64,000 nucleotides of DNA from Streptomyces sp. R41 (lineage in GTDB: Bacteria > Actinomycetota > Actinomycetes > Streptomycetales > Streptomycetaceae). The notes under the pieces were generated by a model. The model saw nothing but the letters and a program-made list of their open reading frames with translations, was not told the DNA's origin and made no database searches. The stretch spans positions 3,286,001 to 3,350,000 of the forward strand of contig NZ_CP163443.1 in the NCBI RefSeq assembly GCF_041053055.1, given 5' to 3'. Made by a program: the position numbers and the translations under genes. Shown piece after piece: positions 8,740-17,005 of the stretch (positions are counted from its first letter, which is position 1; each line of letters begins with the position of its first letter).

Positions 8740-11010
8740 ATGCCTGCACACGAGACCGGCGCTCCCATCACTGTCGAATGGGGCAACCAGCAGGTCGAGG
8801 TGTCCACCGTCGACCGTGAACTGCCTGACGCGTCCGTTGTGGACGACCGTAATAAGCTGGTCAAAGCGGGCATGAATGCCCCATTGGCGTCGCTCCCGGA
8901 GGACGCTTGGCATGCGGTGGCCCGGGCCGCCGTGACGCCTGAGACCGTCGCCCTCCAACTGCGCGAGGCACAGGATGCCCACGCGAGCCTGCTCCTGGAG
9001 GAGCACGTGGATGGCGCAACCCTGCGGTCGGTTCACACCAGGGTGTGGCTGTCCGAACTGTTCCCAGCCATTCAGCCGCGCACGGGACAGGAACTTCTGG
9101 CTGTCGATGACCCGCAGGTACAGGGCATGGCTGACAACGGAATTCCGCAGGCGATCCTCCGCTACCGCTACGAGAGCTTTAACCATCTGAAGCGCCACGT
9201 TCGGCAGACCCTGTCTGCCACGCTGTACCGGAACTCCTACGCGGAATCGATCCTCTCCAGGCGGGTAACACGCGCTCTGATCGTGCATCCGATCATCTAT
9301 GACTTCGATGACGGTACGGAGTCAGTCTGCGGGCTCGTCGCACGCGATGGCATTACTCGCCTGGCCAGCGCGTGGAAGGTCTTGGCCGGGCCTGATAGCG
9401 GTCCGGAGGAGGCCGCCGACCTGGCCGTGGACACCCTCTTCGCTCAGTATCAGATTTCCGCTAGCGAGCCGGCCAAGCCGCTCACGCAGCGGATGGCACT
9501 GGGCCGGCAGAATAGGCGCAAGCAGCTTCGTGAAGAGTTCACCAAGGAGATTGCCAAGGCAGGGGCGGACAAGCCACCGGCCCTGCGGGCCATCCAAATT
9601 GCCCAGTCTTACCTGGTGCCGACGCACGTCACGGTCGGCGCCAAGGCGCACGATCGCGCCTCCCTGGCCGCGGAGGATGTGTTCGACGACGCGCTGCGGT
9701 CGATCCTCGCGTCCGTTCATGTCGAGTTCAAGCCGTGGGACACTGCCGCCCAGAACGTCGAGATTGCTGGCCGCGCACTCAAGCGCGTTCTCCACGGTAG
9801 TTCGGGAAACACCACGGTCGAGGATGGGCTGCATGCGGTGTACGAGCTGGCCATCGGCCTCCGACGAGCGTCGGATACCCCCGACGTATATGGGAACCAG
9901 AGTATCCCCGGTAACGGATTGTGGCGTGCTGTCCAGTTGCTGCACACTCTGACCCGGCCAGCCATCTTCGAGGAGTTGAGGAGCAGGGCCAAGGAGATCA
10001 AGGGCGACCGGCGGATGACTGACAAGGGCTACGCCGGATTGCTCGGCCCTATCGTTGATTACCCCTGGCGATCCAGCAAAAAGTCGGCCGCCCAGCAGGC
10101 GCGCAACGCCTGGAGCAATGGAGGTGTCCTCTTCAAGGAAGTGCTGGAGGACGGTTGGGCTCCGATGGTGACTAACGACTTCACTACTCTGATCAAGCCG
10201 GCGCTCGAGGGTAGTCGCGAGGCCCGTCTGACACTTGCGTTGGCGGGCGGTACGGCATTGATTGCGGACAAGCTGCTGACCAGGAATGTGGGTTCGTCCG
10301 TCAGTCGGACCCGGGCACCCGGCAAAGTCCCGTTCCGTGGAGATGTGCACAAGATCATCGAAGGGTTGGCCCGGAAGGGCAATGAGCTCGGTTTCTGGAC
10401 GCTGGCTCTGGCAGCGCAGCGCTTTGAGGACGGCAGACTCCCCCGAAACTCGGGTACCAGACAGCAGCTTGGCTTGCCCAACGATCAGGACATCGAAGGG
10501 GACGACGAGTACCAGCACCTCGTGGTTGGCCTAGAGGCACCCGACCACATCCTTCGGGAGGATGGCGAGCCGGTCCTGTTGCTGGAGTGGGACGTCGTCG
10601 TCGCTTCGGACCCGCAGCGCGCTCGCCAGATGCTCGGATCGTCAGATGCTGACGGTGAGGACGGAGGGGGTGAAGAGGACACGAACGTCAACGACGGGAC
10701 TGGCGCCTCCATGCCATCGACGACCGGGAACGAGGCGGGGGAGACCGATGACCTGTCGGACGCAGCTGCGGACTCGGAAATGCCAGTCGAGCAGCGGATC
10801 CAGGAGGGCCGCAGGGTGCTAACCAACTGTCTGACAGACGCCAAGACGTGCGTCGACGAGCTGGAGAAGCTCGGTCAAGCCGTGACTTATCCTCCTCTGC
10901 TTGGCCCGGCCGAAGACTGGAATGGTCTCCGGGACACCGCCCTCCATGTCCTCAACACAATTCAGAATCATGAAGGCGACTACGCCGGCGAACGGGCCGA
11001 GGACGACTGA
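8740..11010 (+). CDS. Large island protein of unknown function, faint ParB-like motif (756 aa)
   Basis: I do not recognise this family with confidence. The ATG at 8740 follows GAGGAGGGG at ideal spacing, so it is preferred over the in-frame ATG at 8725. Around residues 165-220 the order VTRALIVHPIIYDFDDGTES then GLVARDGITRLASAWKVLAG recalls the ParB/sulfiredoxin N-terminal fold (strand, then a DGxxRLxAA helix), but the similarity is weak. The middle is mostly helical. Residues ~640-700 are an acidic, low-complexity linker (DGEDGGGEEDTN...). The C-terminal 60 residues (RIQEGRRVLTNCLTDAKTCVDELEKL) are a coiled-coil-like helix pair. There is no signal peptide and no membrane segment. It probably works with the DUF3800 protein upstream in a defence-type cassette, judged from location. 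Confidence 0.6.
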   Translation: MPAHETGAPITVEWGNQQVEVSTVDRELPDASVVDDRNKLVKAGMNAPLASLPEDAWHAVARAAVTPETVALQLREAQDAHASLLLEEHVDGATLRSVHTRVWLSELFPAIQPRTGQELLAVDDPQVQGMADNGIPQAILRYRYESFNHLKRHVRQTLSATLYRNSYAESILSRRVTRALIVHPIIYDFDDGTESVCGLVARDGITRLASAWKVLAGPDSGPEEAADLAVDTLFAQYQISASEPAKPLTQRMALGRQNRRKQLREEFTKEIAKAGADKPPALRAIQIAQSYLVPTHVTVGAKAHDRASLAAEDVFDDALRSILASVHVEFKPWDTAAQNVEIAGRALKRVLHGSSGNTTVEDGLHAVYELAIGLRRASDTPDVYGNQSIPGNGLWRAVQLLHTLTRPAIFEELRSRAKEIKGDRRMTDKGYAGLLGPIVDYPWRSSKKSAAQQARNAWSNGGVLFKEVLEDGWAPMVTNDFTTLIKPALEGSREARLTLALAGGTALIADKLLTRNVGSSVSRTRAPGKVPFRGDVHKIIEGLARKGNELGFWTLALAAQRFEDGRLPRNSGTRQQLGLPNDQDIEGDDEYQHLVVGLEAPDHILREDGEPVLLLEWDVVVASDPQRARQMLGSSDADGEDGGGEEDTNVNDGTGASMPSTTGNEAGETDDLSDAAADSEMPVEQRIQEGRRVLTNCLTDAKTCVDELEKLGQAVTYPPLLGPAEDWNGLRDTALHVLNTIQNHEGDYAGERAEDD

Positions 11011-11213
11011 AGGGCGCGTCTTGGCCGTCGAGGGCTTTGCTGCGACCCGGGACATACCCGGGTCGCTTGACGCCCATGGGGCGACCTTCCGGGCCAGTGC
11101 CGAACAGCTCATCCGTGCTCGGCATAGCCAACTCGGATCCCCTCCGGAGGCCGCTTGGGCTCCAATCAACAGTGCTAGCCAAGGCAGTGCGAGGCAGTAC
11201 CGGCTGTCACCTC

Positions 11214-11230
11214 GTCCACGGATAGTCCAC
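11214..11230. repeat. GTCCAC-N5-GTCCAC motif, copy 2
   Basis: Same hexamer pair and same 11-bp spacing as at 7097 and 12879. It lies in the 273-bp gap 11011-11283, between the DUF3800 cassette and the convergent Shedu-like gene. Nothing else is recognisable in this gap apart from short GC-rich inverted repeats. Confidence 0.5.
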
Positions 11231-11283
11231 TGGCTCAGACCTAAATCTGGGGAGCGACCTTGGCCTCCCGGCGCCAGCTCTCA

Positions 11284-12525
11284 TCAGAACGGAAGGTCCG
11301 GTCGGCCATATCCCCAGTCCTCCTCCAACTCCATGTCAAGGGCCCCCAGACGCATGGGAAAGTGCGTCTGGGCTGCTCTGACCAGCCAGTCGTAGGTGCG
11401 GATCTGAATGTCCTCCGTCTCCGCGTACTGGCTGCGCATGACACCGGTTCCCCCTGCCGTGGCTTCCCGTCCGATAATGATCAATCCCGGAGGCCGGGTG
11501 CGGATGCCGGGCAACCCGAGTCCCCCCTGGCCGACGCTCTTCTGCGCGTTATCGAGGTTGTTGGCAAGCCACTCGCGCCAATCCCTGATCTGCTGGACGG
11601 CCTTGCGTAGGGTCTCCGATGCCTGGCGACCATCCTTGAGGGTCAACTCTGCAGTAGGGCGCTCAAGCTCTACCAACAACCAGCGCATGCCCAAAGAAGT
11701 CTGACTGCCGATAAAGAAGTCGGCTACGTACGGCGTGCCGACCTGAGTCTGAGGCCGCACATACGTGCCGTGATTTCCTCGAAACAAGTGTCCGAGGATT
11801 TCCGGGTGCTGCTCCAGCACGATCTGCATGGGGCGTTCGTGCCGCTGACGGTCACCACCATCTGCCTTTTCCAAAGCGGCGACTAGCGCCACCTGGGCCG
11901 CCAGCGAGGGCTCGCCTTGGACCTTCCATTTTTCCAATGCAGCCAACTGTGCGTCACCGAGGAATTCTGGAGCAGAACGCCGGGCTGCCGCCTCCTGCTG
12001 GGCCCGGTAGACCGCCGTCCCGTGATCGGTATCAGAGATCCGGATGATCCGGAGAATCTCGTGTGGCCAGGCTCGCTGGCCGGGACCGCCGCGGAAATTT
12101 AGCCGCCCGGAGATGCCGATGGACGAGATGATGTAAGAGAGAGTCTTTCCCGACTTCCCGATGATGACGACGTCACCACGCGCCGGGGTCCACTTTTCTA
12201 GGTATTCAGTGGCCCGTTTGGCGTGCATCGCCTCGAGCCACCCGTCGAGAATATCGCGATCACGAACGCCGACGGGGAAGGCGACACCAGTTTCCGCCGC
12301 GACTATACGCAGTAGCTCGATCTCGCTGTCGGTAGCCTCCTGAGCTCGAGGCAGGTTCAGCGGCTTGCGCAACCAGGCTCGGAGCAGAGCCGCAGCTACC
12401 GGCGCTGGGACATCTTCACCAAGACCTGAGGCGATCAGCCCAGCTAGCCGGCTCTGTTCGTCGCTAGGACCAAGCCACTTCTTACGAAGGCGGGTCGCTA
12501 CCGTTTCCCACTCTGCTGTAGCCAT
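11284..12525 (-). CDS. Shedu-like (DUF4263) anti-phage nuclease with unusual N-terminus
   Basis: A 413-residue protein. The C-terminal half (~230-390) fits the DUF4263/SduA nuclease domain: HPEILG (residues 240-245), then the acidic strand VADFF with Asp269, then RWLLVELERP with Glu286 and Glu288, followed by the typical helix ETLRKAVQQIRDWREWLANN. Shedu is an established single-gene defence system with a PD-(D/E)XK-type nuclease. Here the position of the usual catalytic Lys in E-x-K is Glu288, followed by Arg289, a variant I believe also occurs in some DUF4263 proteins. Residues 115-165 (GDVVIIGKSGKTLSYII...) look like a small beta-barrel reader or sensor domain, and residues 1-100 are helical. 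It stands alone, flanked on both sides by GTCCAC motif pairs. Confidence 0.75.
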   Translation of the reverse strand: MATAEWETVATRLRKKWLGPSDEQSRLAGLIASGLGEDVPAPVAAALLRAWLRKPLNLPRAQEATDSEIELLRIVAAETGVAFPVGVRDRDILDGWLEAMHAKRATEYLEKWTPARGDVVIIGKSGKTLSYIISSIGISGRLNFRGGPGQRAWPHEILRIIRISDTDHGTAVYRAQQEAAARRSAPEFLGDAQLAALEKWKVQGEPSLAAQVALVAALEKADGGDRQRHERPMQIVLEQHPEILGHLFRGNHGTYVRPQTQVGTPYVADFFIGSQTSLGMRWLLVELERPTAELTLKDGRQASETLRKAVQQIRDWREWLANNLDNAQKSVGQGGLGLPGIRTRPPGLIIIGREATAGGTGVMRSQYAETEDIQIRTYDWLVRAAQTHFPMRLGALDMELEEDWGYGRPDLPF

Positions 12526-12960
12526 GACGGGTCCTCGTACGAATCCGGGTGGTGCAGCGCGTTACTTCGGACCCCTGTGAGCTTGCTGCGCCGGTCTCCT
12601 GGCTCGGTCAGCAGAAGGTTCTCATGTGTGGGCCCACTCCTGGGCCCGATCGGACCATGCTGAGTCTGGTGAAGGCCCACCCCACGGGGCCGGCCTGGCC
12701 ACCCTGCAACGTGGGAGAACGTTCTTCGCACAGAGGACGTGCTGATCAGAGCCTTGCGGGGCACAGTTGACGGGATGAGGGGGCAGGAGGTGCGGACGGG
12801 TTGATCGCCCAGATGCCGTGCATGCTGCAGCGGAATATTCAGGTCAAGAGCCGTTTACGCGTCAAGTGACGAGCATCTGTCCACCCATGGTCCACGCAGT
12901 AGCGCGCGGCCCTTCGCTGGAATCTCGGGATCGGCAGTGGCTCATGCCCCATGCAGAACA
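12526..12960. other. Intercassette gap with degenerate junction sequence
   Basis: 435 bp without a supported gene, between the Shedu-like gene and the four-gene operon. At 12724-12756 a stretch around CTTCGCACAGA...TGCTG..CAGAG resembles 7041-7072 at the left island boundary (about 80% with small gaps). The third GTCCAC pair follows at 12879. Together these suggest an old attachment-site scar. Confidence 0.45.
12879..12895. repeat. GTCCAC-N5-GTCCAC motif, copy 3
   Basis: GTCCAC-CCATG-GTCCAC, again with 11-bp spacing, just beyond the 3' end of the MBL gene (stop at 12961). Its position separates the Shedu-like cassette from the methyltransferase/kinase operon. Confidence 0.5.
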
Positions 12961-14043
12961 CTAGGTTTCTCGGTCACCGTGAGGACGTGGTGCAGGAACC
13001 GGAATGACATCAGCACGGCAGAGAGGGCGGTCTAGTAGTTGTATGAACTCTTCATGTTGCGCCGGTGAGGGGGTGATATGAAGGCCATCACTGTTTAGGC
13101 CTATAGTTACCGTGCCAGCGCAACACGACCCTGCCGAGCTACCTGCCGCCGCATGAAGGTTGAGGTGTGATTTCTGGGCTAGCGGGCGCGCCTCGCGGTG
13201 GCAATGTGTTGAAAGTTGCGTACAGGCGATGTGAGCCTGAGGTCGCGCTGCGCGCACTCCCGCAACCATTTCAGGATCCGGGTTCGAAAAGCGGCCACCG
13301 CGAGCCATCGAAAAAAGAACGAACTCTGGCTGTACAGCTTGACATATCGTGGTAGCGAACTGTCGGGAATCAGACGTCTTCGCCTTTCCCCCGTGATGAG
13401 GAAAAACCAGAACATGAGCTTTCAGGTCAGCGTTGAGAGAAATCATGCGCTGGAGGGCCAGGGCGTCAATGTCAGCCGGCAAGAGTACTGCGGGGCTATC
13501 TTGCAAGGTAATCCGAAGAACGGCTGACAGTGTGTTCGCGGTAAGTCGCCCGAGTGGGGTTGCGGCGTCAGAGGGGCCGAGTGTTGCCATTTCTAGGTCT
13601 GGATGTAAAACTTCGATCTTCACTCGATTACTGAACGATAAGTCTGAAGTCGAAGCAGTGTTAAGGTTGCGCTGCCCATTAAGCAACCGCCCTTCCCGGT
13701 GGCGCAAGTAAGCTTGCCTAGCCAGGTTCTGCCAGGCTTTGCTCTGCTTAGTGCCATCCGGGTTGTACCAGATCATACCGATGATGAAACGGGTGTCCCA
13801 GAGAAGCTTGACGGCACTGCCCATGTGGTCCAGGTCGCTGTGAGAAAGCACCAGGTGATCAATGTGGGTAATCCCGCAGCGTTCCAACTCGTCGAATAAA
13901 GTCGGACCGGGAGGGGCGTCAACAACCACGCATCGATCGCTATCTCGCACCACGGCGCAATTCCCATGGCCAACATCGAGGACGATCACTTCCAGCGTAT
14001 CCGTGATTTGCTCAGTAGATGTGCTGGTCACGGGCGCATCCAA
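12961..14043 (-). CDS. ComEC-like metallo-beta-lactamase-fold protein, last gene of defence-type operon
   Basis: A 360-residue MBL-fold protein of the ComEC/Rec2 C-terminal type. It starts with the LEVIVLDVGHGNCAVV strand (residues 18-33), then HSDLDH (68-73, the metal motif HxDxDH), LLPADID (~187-193, matching the LLTGDI of ComEC) and FPHHGG (214-219). All main metal ligands are visible, so it is probably an active hydrolase acting on nucleic acid or a phosphodiester. There is no membrane segment, unlike ComEC itself. It overlaps the receiver-protein gene by 16 bp, implying translational coupling. In the operon it is the natural candidate effector, controlled by the kinase/receiver pair. The last ~60 residues, after the MBL core, are not recognised. 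Confidence 0.75.
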   Translation of the reverse strand: MDAPVTSTSTEQITDTLEVIVLDVGHGNCAVVRDSDRCVVVDAPPGPTLFDELERCGITHIDHLVLSHSDLDHMGSAVKLLWDTRFIIGMIWYNPDGTKQSKAWQNLARQAYLRHREGRLLNGQRNLNTASTSDLSFSNRVKIEVLHPDLEMATLGPSDAATPLGRLTANTLSAVLRITLQDSPAVLLPADIDALALQRMISLNADLKAHVLVFPHHGGKAKTSDSRQFATTICQAVQPEFVLFSMARGGRFSNPDPEMVAGVRAARPQAHIACTQLSTHCHREARPLAQKSHLNLHAAAGSSAGSCCAGTVTIGLNSDGLHITPSPAQHEEFIQLLDRPLCRADVIPVPAPRPHGDRET

Positions 14044-14777
14044 TCCTCTGGAAGCTCGGGACTAAGTGAAAAGTTTCTGAAAAACAGGTCTCGCTCCCTC
14101 TCGGCGTGACAGTTCACCTCGGCTTCGACCCAGCGGTTCCGTAATTCGTGAAGCGCTAGGCCGGTACCTTCTGTAATCAGGCCGGCGGGCAGCTGAATGG
14201 CCACCGAAGGTCGCCAGGCAGGGACGAGCACCTCTGCAGTCGGCATTTCCTCGTTGGCATGTACTCCGAGAACCTCGATGACTGTGGGAAGGGCCAGCCT
14301 TGTCCGCGGCACGTCACCATGAAACTCTGCGACAATCGCCTCGAACGCTGATTGAATCGCTTCAGCACTCTGCTCGTCCTTGTCGAGGAGGCATGGAATC
14401 TCTGCCCTTCGCAACCGTATAGTGGTTGCCTGGTCCCGGGAGATGTACGTACTACTCAGGACGGCGGGGAACCCTCTCTGGGACGCAAGACTCGCGAGTT
14501 CGGCGCCATCGAACGGGACATTGATCCTGCCGTTAAGCCTGTGATCGAAGACAGCTGCAACGCAGTTGTCAGTCACGCGCTGCAGCATACGCTCAGCCGC
14601 TTCCCTTTGCGGCGAGATCTCAACGGGCTCGTATCCCGCGAGACGCAGTACCATTCCAGTCGCGTAAGCTTCCTCGGGGTCGTCATCGACTACCGCTACA
14701 CGTGACCCCGCTTCAGGCACCTGAGCGCGCGGAAAGAGCTTGTCTAGAGGGCGCCTGGTGTCCTGCTCCACGTTCAC
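14028..14777 (-). CDS. Receiver-domain (response regulator-like) protein with novel C-terminal domain
   Basis: 249 residues. A CheY-like receiver occupies about 25-150: acidic pocket Asp31-Asp33 (VAVVDDDPEEA), phospho-acceptor Asp78 (AAVFDHRLNG), Thr110 in LSST, and Lys133 (CLLDKDE). All phosphorylation residues are present. The C-terminal ~95 residues are not an HTH or any output domain I recognise; they include VEAEVNCHAERERDLFFRNF. A DNA-binding role is therefore not supported, and protein-protein signalling to the MBL protein is more likely. It shares the 4-bp overlap ATGA with the upstream kinase-like gene and 16 bp with the MBL gene. Such tight coupling suggests fixed stoichiometry. Confidence 0.75.
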   Translation of the reverse strand: MNVEQDTRRPLDKLFPRAQVPEAGSRVAVVDDDPEEAYATGMVLRLAGYEPVEISPQREAAERMLQRVTDNCVAAVFDHRLNGRINVPFDGAELASLASQRGFPAVLSSTYISRDQATTIRLRRAEIPCLLDKDEQSAEAIQSAFEAIVAEFHGDVPRTRLALPTVIEVLGVHANEEMPTAEVLVPAWRPSVAIQLPAGLITEGTGLALHELRNRWVEAEVNCHAERERDLFFRNFSLSPELPEDWMRP

Positions 14778-16894
14778 GACGGTGCTCCAGGGGGTTTGCT
14801 AGCGGCGGGAGCTGGTTGAGCGGGTAGGCGGACCATAATTCGAGCACCGCCCAGCTCACCCTTCTCGAAGGCGAGATTCTTACCCTTTAGCTCTTCCACT
14901 ACGTCTCGCACGATGGTTAGGCCCAGCCCGGTGCCGTCGATGCGTGATGTCCTACCAGGTGACCAGATCTCGTCAATAGGCATGTCTCGAATTCCGGGTC
15001 CTGAGTCATCGACAGTGAGCACGACGCTTTCTTCACCGCTCTGGGTCCGGATGAGGATTTCACGGTCGCGATCCGGCATGTCTTGACGCAATAGAGCATG
15101 CGCAGAGTTAGTCAGTAGATTCGCCCAGATCGCCTCAATTTCGGCGACTGTGCTACGGACCCTCATCGTCCGTGTGTCGAACTCGGTCTTCACCGAAATG
15201 TTGCGGTCATTGAAATATGGTGAGAAGAGTTTCACCACCTCCCTGCATACTTCGTCAACATCGACATGAGCGGCATCTCGCTTGCGCTTCTTCACCATCT
15301 CCAGCGAGAGATTGGCGAATGCTTGCACGGTGTCGAGCGATCGCCCGATGCGGGACATGGGCTCATCGAAGACGGCGTCATATGTTTCCTGGCCAACTTT
15401 GTTTCCTATTAGTTGGCCCAGCACCCTGACCATCCGGGTGAGCCGACTGGCTGGTCCCAGTACTTCGTGCGCGAATACCGCGGTGCTTGTGCCGAGAGTG
15501 CTTAGTGTTCGGTATAGCCTCAGATCTCGCTCCACAGCTCTAACGTGCTGCTGTGTTTCGCCGTGATATGTATTTACTTGGCGCTCTACTATTTCCCTGT
15601 ACCTCGGCGGGAGACTGCGCACAGTCTTGCGGAGCTCGTCCTCGGCAGTCTTCATTCGGGTGCGCGTCTTGGGCACTTGCTCCCGACGCCTGACTTCGGC
15701 ATCTTTCAATCGGACCGCAGCTGCCCAGTCGGTTGCCCTGATGGCGAATTCCCTGAGGTCAACGAAGGCTGGTGTTTCAACGAAGCCCGTTCGGTCGGTT
15801 TTGGGCTGCAGAATCTGAGCATCGTCGTCGACGACAACGCGTCCAACGGCCGTTCGAGTCGAAGGGCGCTCCTCTGGGCTACCAGTGCGGCGAGCATTAA
15901 GCTCTAGCCAGTCGTTTCCTGCATCGCCGTACGGTGTGACCCTGAGCCCTCGGTGAATTAGGTGCACGCCTCCCACAACGTCAAGCCAAGGCCATACGCG
16001 GTCTCTGTCAGGAGAGTTTTTCAAAGGTGAAAGCGACTTTCCGCCTTTGAGGAACATCCAGAGTTCAAGGCTAGCTCGTGGGGCGAGCTCGAAAGGTAAG
16101 TGCACATCGCGCCCGCCTCGCTTTCGATTCAGGGCTACCAGGTCATGGCCCGCTTCGTGAATTACTTCACTACGCCAGTCGTACAGCGTCGCTTTGGCGT
16201 ACCCTTCTGCGTCGATTTCCGCGAACAGCCGAAAATCCGCTTGGTCCAAGTAAGCGCGAGATGTGTCAGCTAGTAGCTTGTCGAACTCCTCCGAAACGAA
16301 AATAGCTCGAAAGGGCGAATTCTCGGGAAAGGGTCCAGTGAGAAGCAGGACCGAGCGAGCCATCCGCTTTATATCCGCTTCAGCGAATGGCTCGCGGAGC
16401 CTACTAATCGTGACGCGAGTCCCCGGAGGTTCCGAAGTCGGTTTGTTGATGACTGTAAGTGGCACGTCTTCTACAGCGTGCACGGAGTCGTACTTCGTCC
16501 AGTCGATTACGAGTACGTGCGCGCGTCCGGGGGTGTTGGCTGGTCGTGTCTCTAATTCAACGTGCGCTCCGAGTCGCAGCGCCGCCAGCCGGCCAAGGCC
16601 CTTCTCGCCCACCTTTTGTCGTCCGACCGGCGTGATTGGAGACGAGGTCTTAGCAGAGCGGCCTAGGAGGAGGAAGCTGTCATAGATACTGTCCTCGTCC
16701 ATGCCTGTGCCGTCATCATCAACGATGAGGGTGCCACCAGTGCGATCAGCCTCAAGTAGGCGGATGGTGCAAGTGGTTGCGTCGGCGTCGTAGGCGTTGC
16801 GGACCAACTCCATGACACCGAGGTCTGGATGCGGGACCAGCTCTTCACCCAAGCGCGCAAGGATCTCCGGCGCGAATCGCAGATGTCGACTCAT
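14774..16894 (-). CDS. Dual GHKL protein: HSP90/MORC-like ATPase fused to histidine kinase
   Basis: 706 residues with two separate GHKL ATP-binding modules. The first (1-200) has Asn33 in ELVRNAYDADA, DDDGTGMD (59-66) and GEKGLGRLAALRLG (96-109), the pattern of HSP90/MutL/MORC-like ATPases of prokaryotic conflict systems. A middle region (200-400) resembles the transducer part of those proteins. A coiled coil (395-460) leads to a dimerisation/phospho-acceptor-like helix with His476 in FAHEVLGP, then a histidine-kinase ATPase: N box Asn592/Asn596, DDSGPG (629-634) and GTGLGL (654-659). No sensor or membrane domain is present, so it is cytosolic. It overlaps the receiver gene by 4 bp, its obvious phosphorylation partner. 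GC and codon use are clearly lower than in the flanking chromosome. Confidence 0.8.
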   Translation of the reverse strand: MSRHLRFAPEILARLGEELVPHPDLGVMELVRNAYDADATTCTIRLLEADRTGGTLIVDDDGTGMDEDSIYDSFLLLGRSAKTSSPITPVGRQKVGEKGLGRLAALRLGAHVELETRPANTPGRAHVLVIDWTKYDSVHAVEDVPLTVINKPTSEPPGTRVTISRLREPFAEADIKRMARSVLLLTGPFPENSPFRAIFVSEEFDKLLADTSRAYLDQADFRLFAEIDAEGYAKATLYDWRSEVIHEAGHDLVALNRKRGGRDVHLPFELAPRASLELWMFLKGGKSLSPLKNSPDRDRVWPWLDVVGGVHLIHRGLRVTPYGDAGNDWLELNARRTGSPEERPSTRTAVGRVVVDDDAQILQPKTDRTGFVETPAFVDLREFAIRATDWAAAVRLKDAEVRRREQVPKTRTRMKTAEDELRKTVRSLPPRYREIVERQVNTYHGETQQHVRAVERDLRLYRTLSTLGTSTAVFAHEVLGPASRLTRMVRVLGQLIGNKVGQETYDAVFDEPMSRIGRSLDTVQAFANLSLEMVKKRKRDAAHVDVDEVCREVVKLFSPYFNDRNISVKTEFDTRTMRVRSTVAEIEAIWANLLTNSAHALLRQDMPDRDREILIRTQSGEESVVLTVDDSGPGIRDMPIDEIWSPGRTSRIDGTGLGLTIVRDVVEELKGKNLAFEKGELGGARIMVRLPAQPAPAASKPPGAPS

Positions 16895-16909
16895 CCTTGC
16901 CTCCCCGTA

Positions 16910-16928
16910 GTGGCCGTGGAACGGCCAC
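16910..16928. promoter_or_regulatory. Inverted repeat just upstream of the dual-GHKL gene
   Basis: GTGGCCGT - GGA - ACGGCCAC, perfect 8-bp arms, 15 bp before the start codon and over the ribosome-site region. It lies in the 111-bp gap that separates the methyltransferase from the other three genes and could be an operator or a translation-control hairpin. Confidence 0.4.
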
Positions 16929-17005
16929 AGTCCCAGTCGCCTGGCCAGCTGATCGCATGTTATCTATCGTGCCCAGTTAGCAACAGAGGGTCATGTGCCA
17001 ACAGA

